Below are positions 16,623 to 24,082 of a DNA stretch of 64,000 nt, one piece after another. The stretch is taken from the NCBI RefSeq assembly GCF_900215335.1, contig NZ_OCMT01000003.1, forward strand, positions 248,001 through 312,000. The letters run 5' to 3'. Each line of letters opens with the position of its first letter. The stretch's first letter is position 1. This stretch comes from Pedobacter xixiisoli. GTDB lineage: Bacteria; Bacteroidota; Bacteroidia; Sphingobacteriales; Sphingobacteriaceae. The position numbers were made by a program, and so were the translations under genes. The notes beneath the pieces were generated by a model, which did no database searches, was not told where the DNA came from, and was given only the letters and a program-made list of their open reading frames with translations.

Positions 16623-17798
16623 ATGGAAGCATACATAATAGCAGGACTTAGAACAGCCGTAGGTAAAGCACCTCGTGGTGTATTTCGTTTTACAAGAGCT
16701 GATGATTTGGCAGCCGATGTAATTAGACAATTGGTAGCATCGGTGCCGAATTTAGATAAAGAGCAAATTGATGACGTGATTGTGGGGAATGCCACTCCAG
16801 AAGCAGAACAAGGCTTGAACATCGGTCGTATGATTAGCTTAATGGGCTTGGACACCGACAAAGTTCCAGGAGTTACGGTAAACAGATATTGTGCATCAGG
16901 TTTAGAAACCATTGCCACTGCGGTAGCTAAAATTAAGGCCGGCATGGCCGATTGTATCATCGCCGGTGGTGTAGAAGTAATGTCGGGAATGCCATTTGGT
17001 GGTTGGAAATTAGTGCCAAACCCAGATGTAGCTAAGACTAACCCAGATTGGTATTGGGGAATGGGGTTAACGGCAGAAGCGGTAGCAAAAGAATACAATG
17101 TAAGTAGAGAAAACCAAGATGAGTTTGCTTTTCAATCGCACATGAAGGCTATTGAAGCAATCAAGAATGGTCATTTGAAAGCTGGTGTCGCTGCGATTAC
17201 GGTAAACGAAACTTATTTAGATGACCAACTGAAAAAGAAAACTAAATCTTACGTGGTGGATACCGATGAAGGTCCGAGAGCGGATACTACGATTGAACGT
17301 TTAGCAAAGCTGAAACCAGTTTTTGCGGCTAATGGATGTATAACAGCAGGTAATTCTTCACAAACTTCTGATGGAGCTGCATTTGTGTTAGTGGTTTCTG
17401 AACAAAAAATGAAAGAATTGGGTGCAGAGCCAATTGCTCGTTTAGTGAGTTACGGAGTAGCTGGTGTGCCTCCAAGAATTATGGGTATTGGTCCAATTGA
17501 GGCAATTCCAAAAGCACTAAAACAAGCTGGTTTGCAACAAGACGAAATTGGCTTGATTGAACTGAACGAAGCTTTTGCCTCGCAGTCTTTGGCCATCATT
17601 AGAACCTTAGGTTTAGATCAAAGTAAAATCAATGTAAATGGAGGTGCAATTGCTTTAGGTCACCCGCTGGGTTGTACTGGAGCTAAACTTTCGGTGCAGT
17701 TATTTAACGAAGCCAAACGAAGAAATGAAAAGTACGGCATGGTAACGATGTGTGTAGGAACAGGACAGGGAGCAGCGGGGATATTTGAGATAATGTAG
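16623..17798 (+). CDS. fadA: Acetyl-CoA C-acyltransferase (3-ketoacyl-CoA thiolase)
   Basis: 391 residues from the ATG at 16623. The upstream in-frame TTG at 16581 would translate the heptad array and is rejected. Catalytic residues are present: Cys 90 in '[12 protein letters not shown]', His 347 in '[15 protein letters not shown]' and Cys 377 in '[14 protein letters not shown]'. The length and '[16 protein letters not shown]' start are typical of degradative thiolases. It cleaves 3-ketoacyl-CoA to acetyl-CoA, the last step of each beta-oxidation round, acting on the FadN product. It lies third among the enzyme and passenger genes and its stop codon is inside the next heptad array. Confidence 0.94.
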   Translation: MEAYIIAGLRTAVGKAPRGVFRFTRADDLAADVIRQLVASVPNLDKEQIDDVIVGNATPEAEQGLNIGRMISLMGLDTDKVPGVTVNRYCASGLETIATAVAKIKAGMADCIIAGGVEVMSGMPFGGWKLVPNPDVAKTNPDWYWGMGLTAEAVAKEYNVSRENQDEFAFQSHMKAIEAIKNGHLKAGVAAITVNETYLDDQLKKKTKSYVVDTDEGPRADTTIERLAKLKPVFAANGCITAGNSSQTSDGAAFVLVVSEQKMKELGAEPIARLVSYGVAGVPPRIMGIGPIEAIPKALKQAGLQQDEIGLIELNEAFASQSLAIIRTLGLDQSKINVNGGAIALGHPLGCTGAKLSVQLFNEAKRRNEKYGMVTMCVGTGQGAAGIFEIM

Positions 17799-17829
17799 TA
17801 TCGAGATATGAGTATTGAGTATCAAGAAC
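17795..17829 (+). repeat. Left heptad array of four-helix-bundle unit 2
   Basis: Five 7-bp units, including two identical neighbours TGAGTAT (17809, 17816). The first unit contains the fadA stop codon. It pairs with the inverted array at 18322-18356 with 26 of 35 matching positions. Confidence 0.7.
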
Positions 17830-17897
17830 GACAAAATGCTAATTTATAAATCGCCAATAATTTTAGAGATAACTCAAAATTTGAATTATATATAAGT

Positions 17898-17925
17898 CTC
17901 GATACTTGATGCTCTCTACTTAATA
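17898..17925 (-). repeat. Additional internal heptad array before the second four-helix-bundle gene
   Basis: Units CTCGATA, CTTGATG, CTCTCTA and CTTAATA lie 12 bases before the ATG at 17938, in the same orientation as the right-hand array at 18322. This gives unit 2 three arrays instead of two. The 68 bp between this and the left array hold nothing recognisable. Confidence 0.5.
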
Positions 17926-17937
17926 CTAAAAAAAATC

Positions 17938-18288
17938 ATGCACAATTTTAAAGATTTAAAGGTTTGGCAAAAATCTATTGATTTAGCGGTTGAGGTTTAC
18001 CAAGCTATGGCATCCTTGCCAGCAGACGAAAAATTTGGGTTGATATCACAAATGAAACGATGTTCAGTTTCAATTCCATCAAATATAGCAGAAGGCGCAG
18101 GTAGAGGGAGTAATGCACAATTCAAACATTTTTTGACGATAGGTCAGGGTTCTGCATTTGAATTAGAAACACAACTAATTGTTTCGAACAGATTGGGTTT
18201 GTTGAATGACAAATCCGCTAATGAATTAATTGACAAAACCGAAGAAGTACAAAAAATGATATATTCTTTAGAACGAAAACTAATTTAA
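17938..18288 (+). CDS. Four-helix-bundle protein, 23S rRNA intervening-sequence (IVP/TIGR02436) family, copy 2
   Basis: 116 residues, exactly the length of copy 1, with the same signature 'SIPSNIAEGAGRGSNAQF' and 'GSAFELETQLIVSNR' but many substitutions between, so the duplication is old or the two arrived separately. It lies between fadA and fadE in the same orientation and should be co-transcribed with them. It is flanked by a second pair of inverted heptad arrays whose sequence differs from that of unit 1 although the unit length and number are the same. Role unknown; family members are thought to bind nucleic acids or act as oligomeric helical bundles. Confidence 0.85.
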   Translation: MHNFKDLKVWQKSIDLAVEVYQAMASLPADEKFGLISQMKRCSVSIPSNIAEGAGRGSNAQFKHFLTIGQGSAFELETQLIVSNRLGLLNDKSANELIDKTEEVQKMIYSLERKLI

Positions 18289-18321
18289 ATTAAACACTGC
18301 GACGCTTGGGTTTACAAACTA

Positions 18322-18356
18322 TGTCTTGATACTCGATACTCGCTACTAGATACTAA
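18322..18356 (-). repeat. Right heptad array of four-helix-bundle unit 2
   Basis: Units such as ATACTCG (18329 and 18336, identical neighbours), CTACTAG and ATACTAA end five bases before the fadE ATG. They are inverted relative to 17795-17829. Confidence 0.7.
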
Positions 18357-18361
18357 ATAAA

Positions 18362-20143
18362 ATGAAAGCAACAATCAAAGGCGGAGAATTCTTAATTAAG
18401 GAAACTTCTTATCACGATGTATTTATTCCAGAAGAGTTTGATGAAGAGCAGCAAATGATTGCGCAGACTTGTCGCGATTTTTTAACTGCCGAAGTTTATC
18501 CAAACTTAGAGAAATTAGACAGTCATGCAGACCCAGAGTTAATGCCGACTCTGTTAACCAAAGCTGGCGAACTGGGTATCTTAGGTGTTTCGGTGCCTGA
18601 AGAATACGGAGGTTTTGGGAAAAACTTCAATACTTCGATGTTGGTGGCTGATGTAGTTGGCGCCGGACATTCATTCGCAGTAGCTTTATCGGCACATACG
18701 GGAATTGGAACCTTGCCAATTTTGTATTACGGTAATGAAGAGCAGAAAGCAAAATACATTCCTAAATTGGGAACAGGTGAGTGGAAAGCAGCTTATTGCT
18801 TAACCGAACCCAATTCAGGTTCTGATGCAAACTCTGGAAAAACAAAAGCTAAACTGAGCGATGATGGTAAACATTACATCATTAACGGGCAAAAAATGTG
18901 GATCACCAACGGTGGATTTGCAGATATCTTTATCGTTTTTGCGAAGATTGACGATGATGAAAACTTGACAGCATTTATCGTAGAACGTGATTTCGGTGGC
19001 ATTACCATGAACCCAGAAGAACATAAAATGGGTATTAAAGGTTCGTCTACCCGTCAGGTATTTTTTAATGATTGCCCAGTACCAGTAGAAAACATGCTGA
19101 GCGACCGTCAGAACGGGTTCAAAATTGCGGTAAACATATTAAACATTGGTCGTATCAAACTTTCGGCGGCGGCAATTGGTGCTTCAAAAGCAACCATTAG
19201 TACGGCGGTAAATTATGCCAACGAGCGTCAACAGTTTGGAAGGTCTATTTCTAAATACGGAGCTATTCGCTATAAAATCGCCGAGATGGCAGCTAAAGTT
19301 TATGCCGTAGATGCAGCAAACTATCGTGCTGGACAAAACATTGATGATACTTACGATGCTTTAGTAGCTGATGGAATGGAGCCGGGTAAGGCAAAACTGA
19401 AATCGGTAGAGCAATTTGCAGTAGAATGTGCCATTTTGAAAGTTTGGGGCTCGGAAGCGTTAGATTATGTGGTGGATGAAGGTGTACAAATTTACGGTGG
19501 TATGGGCTACAGTGCAGATGCGCCAATGGACAGAGCCTATCGCGATGCCCGTATCAACAGAATTTTTGAAGGTACGAACGAGATTAACCGTTTGCTAACT
19601 GTAGATATGATGCTGAAACGTGCCATGAAAGGCGAGTTAGATTTAATGGGCCCAGCAACTGCGGTAGCAAACGAATTAATGTCAATTCCAGATTTTGGTG
19701 AAGAAGATGATACTTTATTTGCGGCAGAGAAAAAGACCTTGCAAAATTTAAAGAAAGCAACGTTAATGGTGGCTGGCGCTGCGGTGCAAAAATTGATGAT
19801 GAGCCTCAGCAAAGAGCAAGAAATCTTGATGAACATCGCCGATATGGCAAGTTATGTTTATGTGGCTGAATCAGCAATGCTACGTACAGAAAAGTTGGTG
19901 AGCTTAAAAGGCGAAGCAGCAGCTAAAGGCCAATTAGATTTAATGCGCATTTATTTTGTAGAAGCAGTTGATGGCGTGGCTAAAGCAGGTAAAGAAGCGC
20001 TTTGGGCATTTGGTGAAGGCGATGAATTACGTATGATGCTGGTTGGCTTGCGTAGATTTACGAAGATGGAGCCTTTCAATGTAAAACAAGCCCGTCAAAA
20101 TGTAGCGCAGCAAGTGATCGAAGCGAATAAGTATATTTTTTAG
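18362..20143 (+). CDS. fadE: Acyl-CoA dehydrogenase, FadE/YusJ type
   Basis: 593 residues, matching the long (about 594-residue) Bacillus FadE type rather than the ~380-residue short-chain type; the extra C-terminal ~170 residues form a second helical domain as in very-long-chain enzymes. FAD/substrate motifs are clear: 'AAYCLTEPNSGSDANSG' and 'KMWITNGG'. The catalytic base is Glu 403 in 'IFEGTNEINR'. It introduces the trans-2 double bond in acyl-CoA, the first step of beta-oxidation, passing electrons to ETF. Last gene of the marR-fadN-fadA-fadE operon; a strong terminator follows. Its stop codon is part of a heptad array. Confidence 0.93.
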   Translation: MKATIKGGEFLIKETSYHDVFIPEEFDEEQQMIAQTCRDFLTAEVYPNLEKLDSHADPELMPTLLTKAGELGILGVSVPEEYGGFGKNFNTSMLVADVVGAGHSFAVALSAHTGIGTLPILYYGNEEQKAKYIPKLGTGEWKAAYCLTEPNSGSDANSGKTKAKLSDDGKHYIINGQKMWITNGGFADIFIVFAKIDDDENLTAFIVERDFGGITMNPEEHKMGIKGSSTRQVFFNDCPVPVENMLSDRQNGFKIAVNILNIGRIKLSAAAIGASKATISTAVNYANERQQFGRSISKYGAIRYKIAEMAAKVYAVDAANYRAGQNIDDTYDALVADGMEPGKAKLKSVEQFAVECAILKVWGSEALDYVVDEGVQIYGGMGYSADAPMDRAYRDARINRIFEGTNEINRLLTVDMMLKRAMKGELDLMGPATAVANELMSIPDFGEEDDTLFAAEKKTLQNLKKATLMVAGAAVQKLMMSLSKEQEILMNIADMASYVYVAESAMLRTEKLVSLKGEAAAKGQLDLMRIYFVEAVDGVAKAGKEALWAFGEGDELRMMLVGLRRFTKMEPFNVKQARQNVAQQVIEANKYIF

Positions 20144-20174
20144 GGATTAGTTGCTAGATATTAGGAGCTAGGTT
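20140..20174 (+). repeat. Left heptad array at the fadE 3' end
   Basis: Five 7-bp units (TTAGGGA, TTAGTTG, then CTAGATA and two more) overlap the fadE stop codon. The first unit is the reverse complement, in a shifted phase, of the CCCTAAT repeat at 20232, so the two flank the terminator as an inverted pair. Confidence 0.6.
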
Positions 20175-20215
20175 TAAAGCTTGGATAATTTTATTCCAAG
20201 CTTTAAACCTTTTTT
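20170..20215 (+). terminator. Rho-independent terminator of the beta-oxidation operon
   Basis: A perfect 15-bp stem (20170-20184 with 20196-20210, core AAGCTTGG/CCAAGCTT), 11-nt loop and a run of T follow fadE. Confidence 0.9.
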
Positions 20216-20231
20216 ATTTCGGGGCATCCCA

Positions 20232-20330
20232 CCCTAATCCCTAATCCCTAATCCCTAATCCCTAATCCCTAATCCCTAATCCCTAATCCCTAATCCCTAA
20301 TCCCTAATCCCTAATCCCTAAATCCCTAAA
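20232..20330. repeat. Perfect heptanucleotide tandem repeat (CCCTAAT)12 plus two variant units
   Basis: Twelve exact CCCTAAT units occupy 20232-20315, followed by an 8-bp variant and CCCTAAA. It lies 58 bases before an FKBP start codon. It is the most homogeneous of the heptad arrays and the most likely to vary in length by slippage. Confidence 0.95.
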
Positions 20331-20353
20331 AAACTGTTAAATTTGGTTAAATA

Positions 20354-20384
20354 TTGTAGCATCGGGTTTAAAAGTTTATTTTTG
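20354..20384 (+). promoter_or_regulatory. Promoter of the FKBP lipoprotein pair
   Basis: TTG at 20354-20356, a 20-nt spacer and TATTTTTG at 20377-20384 match the Bacteroidota promoter pattern, four bases before the ATG at 20389. Confidence 0.65.
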
Positions 20385-20388
20385 CTGA

Positions 20389-20859
20389 ATGAAGTTAAAA
20401 ACTAGGCTATTACTGATGCTAGTTATGATTGCCACAGTAATCGGTTCTTGTAGTAAGGATAATTATAATGCCGAGGAGCAAGCTGCGAAAGATGAAGCTC
20501 TAATTGTAGAATTTATTGCTAAAAATAACATTCCGGCTGTGAGACACAGTTCTGGCTTGTATTATCAGATTATTACACCTGGTGAAGGTGCTAGTGTGAC
20601 TGCCGCTTCTACTGTTGGGGTAGTTTATACAGGTAAATTGCTGGATGGAACTCAGTTCGACCAAGCCACTTCTACCGTAAGATTTCCTTTAACGGGAGTA
20701 ATTCCTGCTTGGACTATCGGAGTGCCTTTAATTAAAGTTGGCGGACGTATCAGATTAATTAGTCCATCTACTTTAGCTTATGGAAATCAATCTCCAGGCG
20801 CAGGGATCCCTAAAAATGCCGTTTTAGACTTTACTATCGATTTACATAATGCACAATAA
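20389..20859 (+). CDS. FKBP-type peptidyl-prolyl cis-trans isomerase lipoprotein, single domain
   Basis: 156 residues. Lipoprotein signal with lipobox 'VIGSC' (Cys 21). One FKBP domain covers about residues 55-155: 'VVYTGKLLDGTQFDQA' keeps the Phe-Asp pair, 'GVIPAW' holds the Trp of the pocket (with Ala for the usual Gly), and 'STLAYGNQSPGAGIP' is the flap. It should act on proteins at the periplasmic or outer face of the envelope. The next gene begins seven bases after its stop and is a two-domain relative; both share the 'IVEFIAKNNIPAV..SGLYY' linker, so they arose by duplication. Confidence 0.88.
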   Translation: MKLKTRLLLMLVMIATVIGSCSKDNYNAEEQAAKDEALIVEFIAKNNIPAVRHSSGLYYQIITPGEGASVTAASTVGVVYTGKLLDGTQFDQATSTVRFPLTGVIPAWTIGVPLIKVGGRIRLISPSTLAYGNQSPGAGIPKNAVLDFTIDLHNAQ

Positions 20860-20866
20860 AAATTTA

Positions 20867-21772
20867 ATGCGTAAAATAACTACATACATCGTGGCACTTT
20901 TTAGTGTTTTGGTGATTTTTTCTTCTTGTAAAAAGGAGTATGAAAGTATCGAAAGTATAGATGAAGCCAAAATAAAGGACTATATTGCTAAAAATAACCT
21001 ACAAAATGTTGAGCCTGATGGAACCGGCGCTTATTATAAAGTTGTTGAGCAAGGAGCAGGAACGGTAGAAAACTTTAAAAATACTGATCTTGTATTTTAT
21101 AACATTACAGTTAAGTCACTTTTAAGCGGAACGCAGTATCTTGAGTCACCGACTTATACTAATTTAAGCAACTATGTTGGTTATTTAAATTCTTTTTACA
21201 ATAGTTCACTGTCTTCAACTTCTTATAATATACCTACTATCAGGACCGCTGTATTAGCATTAAAACCAGGAGGCACTGTGAGGGTAATATTGCCTTCTCA
21301 CTTAGCTTTTGGTAAAAATGGAGCTGGCACCATTCCTTCGAATGAAATAATTGATTTATATATTAAAACGAGTACTTATAAAACTCAAGCCGAATTGGAT
21401 GATAATAGAATTATAACTTTTTTGGCAGCTAATAATATTACTAATGCTGTAAAACATTCGTCTGGTGTTTATTATCAGGAGCTAACTCCAGGTACTGGAA
21501 CGGAAGTTATTGATGAACATTCTACACTTGTAGTTAAATATGCTGGAAAATTATTAGATGGAACACAATTTGATGCTGGAGATTCATTTTCTACCAAGCT
21601 TACTGATGTAATAGAAGGTTGGGGTAAAGTTCTTCCATTATTTAAGCAAGGAGCTAAAGTTAGAATATTCATTCCTTCGGGATTAGGTTATGGTGTTTCT
21701 GGTAGTGGTCCTATTCCTCCAAATGCTGTACTTGATTTTACTATAGATATTACGACAGTTACTAATAATTAA
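20867..21772 (+). CDS. FKBP-type lipoprotein with one degenerate and one intact isomerase domain
   Basis: 301 residues from the ATG at 20867, which gives a clean lipoprotein signal (Cys 21 in 'IFSSC'); an upstream ATG at 20849 overlaps the preceding gene and adds six residues. The C-terminal domain (about 195-300) is canonical: 'VVKYAGKLLDGTQFDAG', 'VIEGWG', 'GLGYGVSGSGPIPPNAVL'. The N-terminal domain (about 50-165) keeps the fold ('LKPGGTVRVILPSHLAFG') but replaces the Phe-Asp pair by Tyr-Leu and has lost the VIxGW tryptophan, so it is probably a binding or chaperone domain rather than an enzyme. Same transcript as the preceding FKBP gene. Confidence 0.85.
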   Translation: MRKITTYIVALFSVLVIFSSCKKEYESIESIDEAKIKDYIAKNNLQNVEPDGTGAYYKVVEQGAGTVENFKNTDLVFYNITVKSLLSGTQYLESPTYTNLSNYVGYLNSFYNSSLSSTSYNIPTIRTAVLALKPGGTVRVILPSHLAFGKNGAGTIPSNEIIDLYIKTSTYKTQAELDDNRIITFLAANNITNAVKHSSGVYYQELTPGTGTEVIDEHSTLVVKYAGKLLDGTQFDAGDSFSTKLTDVIEGWGKVLPLFKQGAKVRIFIPSGLGYGVSGSGPIPPNAVLDFTIDITTVTNN

Positions 21773-21783
21773 TAAAAAAAAAA

Positions 21784-21808
21784 AGTCCCGATTAACTCGG
21801 GACTTTTT
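21784..21808. terminator. Bidirectional terminator with the photolyase stop codon in its loop
   Basis: AGTCCCGA (21784-21791) pairs with TCGGGACT (21797-21804), with A-run and T-run on the two sides. The photolyase stop codon (minus strand) occupies loop bases 21792-21794 and its last codons form one arm of the stem. Confidence 0.88.
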
Positions 21809-23123
21809 CATTTAATGCTTTCTTGTAAGTTTCTAATGCTCTTTTTCGGGCAAAGTCATGTTCAACAATTGGGACTGGTAATAAAGCTTTTCTGTATTCT
21901 GGAGCCCACTTGAAAACGTATTCCATCTTCGGATCGAATTTTTTGAGTTGCAGCTCTGGGTTAAACACCCTGAAATACGGAGCAGCATCGTTACCACTTC
22001 CGCAAGCCCATTGCCAACCACCAACATTGCTAGCCTGCTCATAATCCAATAGTTTTGCTGCAAAGTAGGCTTCGCCCCAACGCCAATCAATTAACAAATG
22101 TTTGCATAAAAAACTGGCCACTACCATGCGTACACGGTTGTGCATAAAACCGGTATCGTTGAGTTCTCGCATTCCCGCATCTACTAATGGATAGCCCGTT
22201 TCGCCTTTGCACCAGAGTTCAAATTCCTTTTCGTTATTTTTCCATTGAATACGGTCGTAATCTGGTTTAAATGATTTGTCTACAGTATGCGGAAAGTGCC
22301 ACAAAATCATCATGTAAAACTCTCGCCATGCCAATTCAGAAACCCATTTGTCTGCTTTTTGAGCTATTGCTTCGCTAGCTACCTTTCTAATACTTACTGT
22401 GCCAAATCGTAAGTGAAGACCTATATGTGTAGTCGCATTTTTTGCAGGAAAATCTCTGTCTTTTTCGTAACCATCTAACTTTTCTGCAAAGTTTGCGGAC
22501 GGGAATTTAACGTCGCTATTGGCGAAACCGATATCCGACAAAGACGGAAATCTAAACGCTTTTGTTTGATGTAAATTTTTGAGGTATTTTTCAGTTGGGT
22601 AAGACTTTAGATAAAATTCATTTAACTTCAGTTGCCACTGTTTATAATAAGGTGTGAAAACCGTATAAGGTGTGCCATCAGCTTTTTTTACCTCATCTTT
22701 TTCGAAGATCACTTGATCTTTATAGGTTTGAAATGCAATGCCATTCGTTTTCAATAATGCGGAAATGTGTTCGTCGCGTTTTTTGGCATAAGGCTCATAA
22801 TCATGGTTGGCATATACCGATTGGATGTTAAAATCGCTTATTATGTCTTCCCACGCTTTTTCAGGCGTGTTATATTTAACTAAAAGTGATGAGCCTTTTT
22901 TAATCAGCTGTTCATTGATTTTTGACAATTGCTGATGGATGAAATCTACCCGAGCATCAGCTTTGTTTTCTAATTGATTTAAGATGTTTTGATCGAAAAT
23001 GAAAACTAACAGTACTGGTTTGTCTCCTTTTAGAGCACGGTATAATGCTGCATTGTCGGCTAATCTTAAATCTCTTCTTAACCAACAAATATTGATGGCA
23101 GGTTTCTCATTTTTTGTGTTCAT
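21792..23123 (-). CDS. phrB: Deoxyribodipyrimidine photolyase (cryptochrome/photolyase family)
   Basis: 443 residues. The N-terminal alpha/beta antenna domain begins 'INICWLRRDLRLADNAALY'. The FAD domain shows 'TTHIGLHLRFGTVSIR', 'SELAWREFYMMILWHFP' and the DNA/FAD signature 'NVGGWQWACGSGNDAAPYF' with the Trp and Asn residues of class I CPD photolyases. It repairs UV-induced pyrimidine dimers using blue light. The start overlaps the stop of the epimerase-like gene by 17 bp (23107-23123), so the two are one operon, a common pairing in Bacteroidota. The 3' end is embedded in the terminator hairpin. Confidence 0.92.
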   Translation of the reverse strand: MNTKNEKPAINICWLRRDLRLADNAALYRALKGDKPVLLVFIFDQNILNQLENKADARVDFIHQQLSKINEQLIKKGSSLLVKYNTPEKAWEDIISDFNIQSVYANHDYEPYAKKRDEHISALLKTNGIAFQTYKDQVIFEKDEVKKADGTPYTVFTPYYKQWQLKLNEFYLKSYPTEKYLKNLHQTKAFRFPSLSDIGFANSDVKFPSANFAEKLDGYEKDRDFPAKNATTHIGLHLRFGTVSIRKVASEAIAQKADKWVSELAWREFYMMILWHFPHTVDKSFKPDYDRIQWKNNEKEFELWCKGETGYPLVDAGMRELNDTGFMHNRVRMVVASFLCKHLLIDWRWGEAYFAAKLLDYEQASNVGGWQWACGSGNDAAPYFRVFNPELQLKKFDPKMEYVFKWAPEYRKALLPVPIVEHDFARKRALETYKKALNEKVPS

Positions 23124-24021
23124 AAATAGCTTTTAATGCTTCTTCAAGGTTCAAATATCTGAATTGAAAACCTGTGTTTAGCATTTTTTGTGCAGAAGTA
23201 TTGGTGCTAATTAAAGGTAAGATGCTCATTTCTCCCAAAATTGCTTTTAATACAAATTTTGGAACGTTAAATGGCCAAATTGGTCGGCGTAGTACTTTTC
23301 CCAAAGTTTTAGTGAAAGTTTGGTTGGTAACAGGTGATGGAGCGGTAGCATTATAAGCATCGAACATGTTCTTGTCTGCTACTGCATGTACGAAAATATT
23401 CACTAAATCGTCAATGTGTATCCAAGGCATCCATTGTTTGCCAGTGCCTAAGCCAGCACCAACGAAATAATTAACGGGCTTTTCCATTGAAGCTAATGCA
23501 CCACCTTTTTCGCTCAATACAATTCCAATACGAACTTTAACGACTCTAATGCCTAAGGTAATGAATTGGTCGGCTGCTTTTTCCCAAGCTATGCAGCAGT
23601 CGGCCATAAATCCAGTTCCATTCAAGCTTTCTTCGTCCAAAACCTCATCTTCTCTGTCGCCGTATATCCCCACCGCAGAAGCCGAGATATAACTTTCCAC
23701 AGTAGCATTGGTTTCTTTTATTGCCCTAAAAATTAGCTCAGCAGATTTTACCCTACTATCAATAATTTGTTGTTTGCGTTCAGCGGTCCAAGGCTTATCG
23801 GCTATGCCTTCTCCTGTTAAATTAATGATGGTATCAATGCCTTCTAGCGCTTGGTTGTCTATCGTTTGTTGGTAGACATCCCAAAGAAATACTTTAACGC
23901 CCTCTTTTTGAAAAGCTTTTCTTGCTAAGATGGAAATTTGATGTCCATCAGCCAGTAATTTTGAAATGAGCTGTTCGCCAACTAGACCTGTGGCACCTGC
24001 AATTAGAATATTTTTTGCCAT
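23107..24021 (-). CDS. TIGR01777-family NAD(P)-binding epimerase-like protein (SDR, YfcH type)
   Basis: 304 residues. The Rossmann motif is 'ILIAGATGLVGEQLISKLL' at the N-terminus; 'DTIINLTGEGIADKPW' and 'SASAVGIYGDRED' are TIGR01777 hallmarks, the latter carrying the modified YxxxD-type active region. The C-terminal DUF1731 portion ends around 'NTGFQFRYLNLEEALKAI'. No substrate is established for this family. It precedes and overlaps photolyase by 17 bp. Confidence 0.85.
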   Translation of the reverse strand: MAKNILIAGATGLVGEQLISKLLADGHQISILARKAFQKEGVKVFLWDVYQQTIDNQALEGIDTIINLTGEGIADKPWTAERKQQIIDSRVKSAELIFRAIKETNATVESYISASAVGIYGDREDEVLDEESLNGTGFMADCCIAWEKAADQFITLGIRVVKVRIGIVLSEKGGALASMEKPVNYFVGAGLGTGKQWMPWIHIDDLVNIFVHAVADKNMFDAYNATAPSPVTNQTFTKTLGKVLRRPIWPFNVPKFVLKAILGEMSILPLISTNTSAQKMLNTGFQFRYLNLEEALKAIYEHKK

Positions 24022-24082
24022 AAACCTAAAACCCTAAAGTTAAGGTTTAGTTTGATTTTTGACGCATTAAGCCATTTTTTGT

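Noticed and set aside
16212..18288. A diversity-generating retroelement around the Avd-like four-helix-bundle genes
   Set aside because: No reverse transcriptase, template repeat or variable repeat is present within the window near these genes.
20232..20330. CCCTAAT run as a telomere or CRISPR-like array
   Set aside because: Units are only 7 bp with no spacers, the context is an ordinary intergenic region of a bacterial operon, and flanking genes continue on both sides.
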